Source: Anaerolineae bacterium | GTDB taxonomy: Bacteria > Chloroflexota > Anaerolineae > Promineifilales > Promineifilaceae | Assembly (NCBI GenBank): GCA_007123775.1 | Contig: SLGK01000009.1 | Span: 1-50,475, forward strand | DNA: 50,475 bases | Reading direction: 5' to 3' | The notes under the pieces: model-generated | What the model saw: the letters and a program-made list of their open reading frames with translations, nothing else | Databases searched by the model: none | What the model was told of the DNA's origin: nothing | Made by a program: the position numbers and the translations under genes | Shown: in pieces, positions 50,474 through 50,475 of the stretch | How positions within the stretch are numbered: the stretch's first letter is position 1 | Layout: every line of letters starts with the position of its first letter

Positions 50474-50475
50474 GA

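Noticed and set aside
1..50475. tRNA genes
   Set aside because: I found no TTCGAATCC-type T-loop with a matching acceptor stem; the GGTTCGAC near 50430 belongs to the SRP RNA.

Overview
The window reads as chromosomal DNA of a Chloroflexota-like bacterium, probably an aerobic or facultatively aerobic relative of the Anaerolineae/Ardenticatenia/Chloroflexia. This is inferred from gene content: a CruF-like carotenoid hydratase, a carotenoid-type glycosyltransferase and a phytoene-desaturase-family enzyme in one block; a complete 2-oxoglutarate dehydrogenase E1/E2 pair; tatA/tatC; EAD-type signalling ATPases; and repeat-rich intergenic DNA. No rRNA or tRNA lies here to settle the taxonomy. GC is moderate to high, except for one AT-rich gene near 44.4-45.2 kb. 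Layout: 0.1-3.5 kb carries, on the minus strand, an FprA-type ferredoxin-NADP reductase, a CBS-pair protein and a secreted LysM glycosidase-like protein. 3.6-9.4 kb is a plus-strand run of cystathionine beta-synthase, 2-oxoglutarate dehydrogenase E1 and its E2, followed by a metallophosphoesterase. MurJ follows on the minus strand. 12.1-14.7 kb holds an unknown membrane protein facing a three-gene unit: ABC ATPase, ABC permease and a 69-residue RiPP-leader-like peptide. 15.0-18.4 kb is export related (SecG, a solute-binding protein, TatA, TatC). 18.3-23.5 kb is a minus-strand carotenoid/lipid block (CruF-like, PlsY, GT2, CrtI-like, HDAC-like). Then come a cold-shock protein, an FkbM methyltransferase, an MBL-fold hydrolase and a MATE-like transporter, the last two bracketed by copies of a 140-150 bp MITE. 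27.4-34.9 kb has a ThrDH-type epimerase, a CDF transporter, a DUF2383/YflT fusion, DusB, a TPR-like protein, an EAD1-STAND ATPase, a DUF423 protein and AroQ. 35.3-44.3 kb has an alpha/beta hydrolase fused to a membrane domain, LplA, MsrB, FtsH, an enoyl-CoA hydratase, a tyrosine phosphatase and biotin carboxylase. 44.4-47.9 kb is accessory: a HEPN-like gene beside a DUF433 antitoxin-like gene, a PadR regulator with two paralogous membrane proteins, and a broken Rpn nuclease gene. The window ends with RsmA, a G5/3D cell-wall protein and the SRP RNA. LplA could lipoylate the E2 protein encoded upstream. The SecG, Tat and SRP RNA genes cover several export routes. Two genome-wide patterns stand out. 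First, the palindrome AACGGCCGTT, usually at least its ACGGCCGT core, is scattered through most genes on both strands at far above chance frequency. It resembles HIP1 of cyanobacteria and is absent from the AT-rich HEPN-like gene. Second, almost every intergenic gap is filled by one of several families of short, self-complementary, low-complexity repeats. These repeats supply stop codons and C-terminal residues to neighbouring genes, and one copy sits in frame inside a coding sequence.
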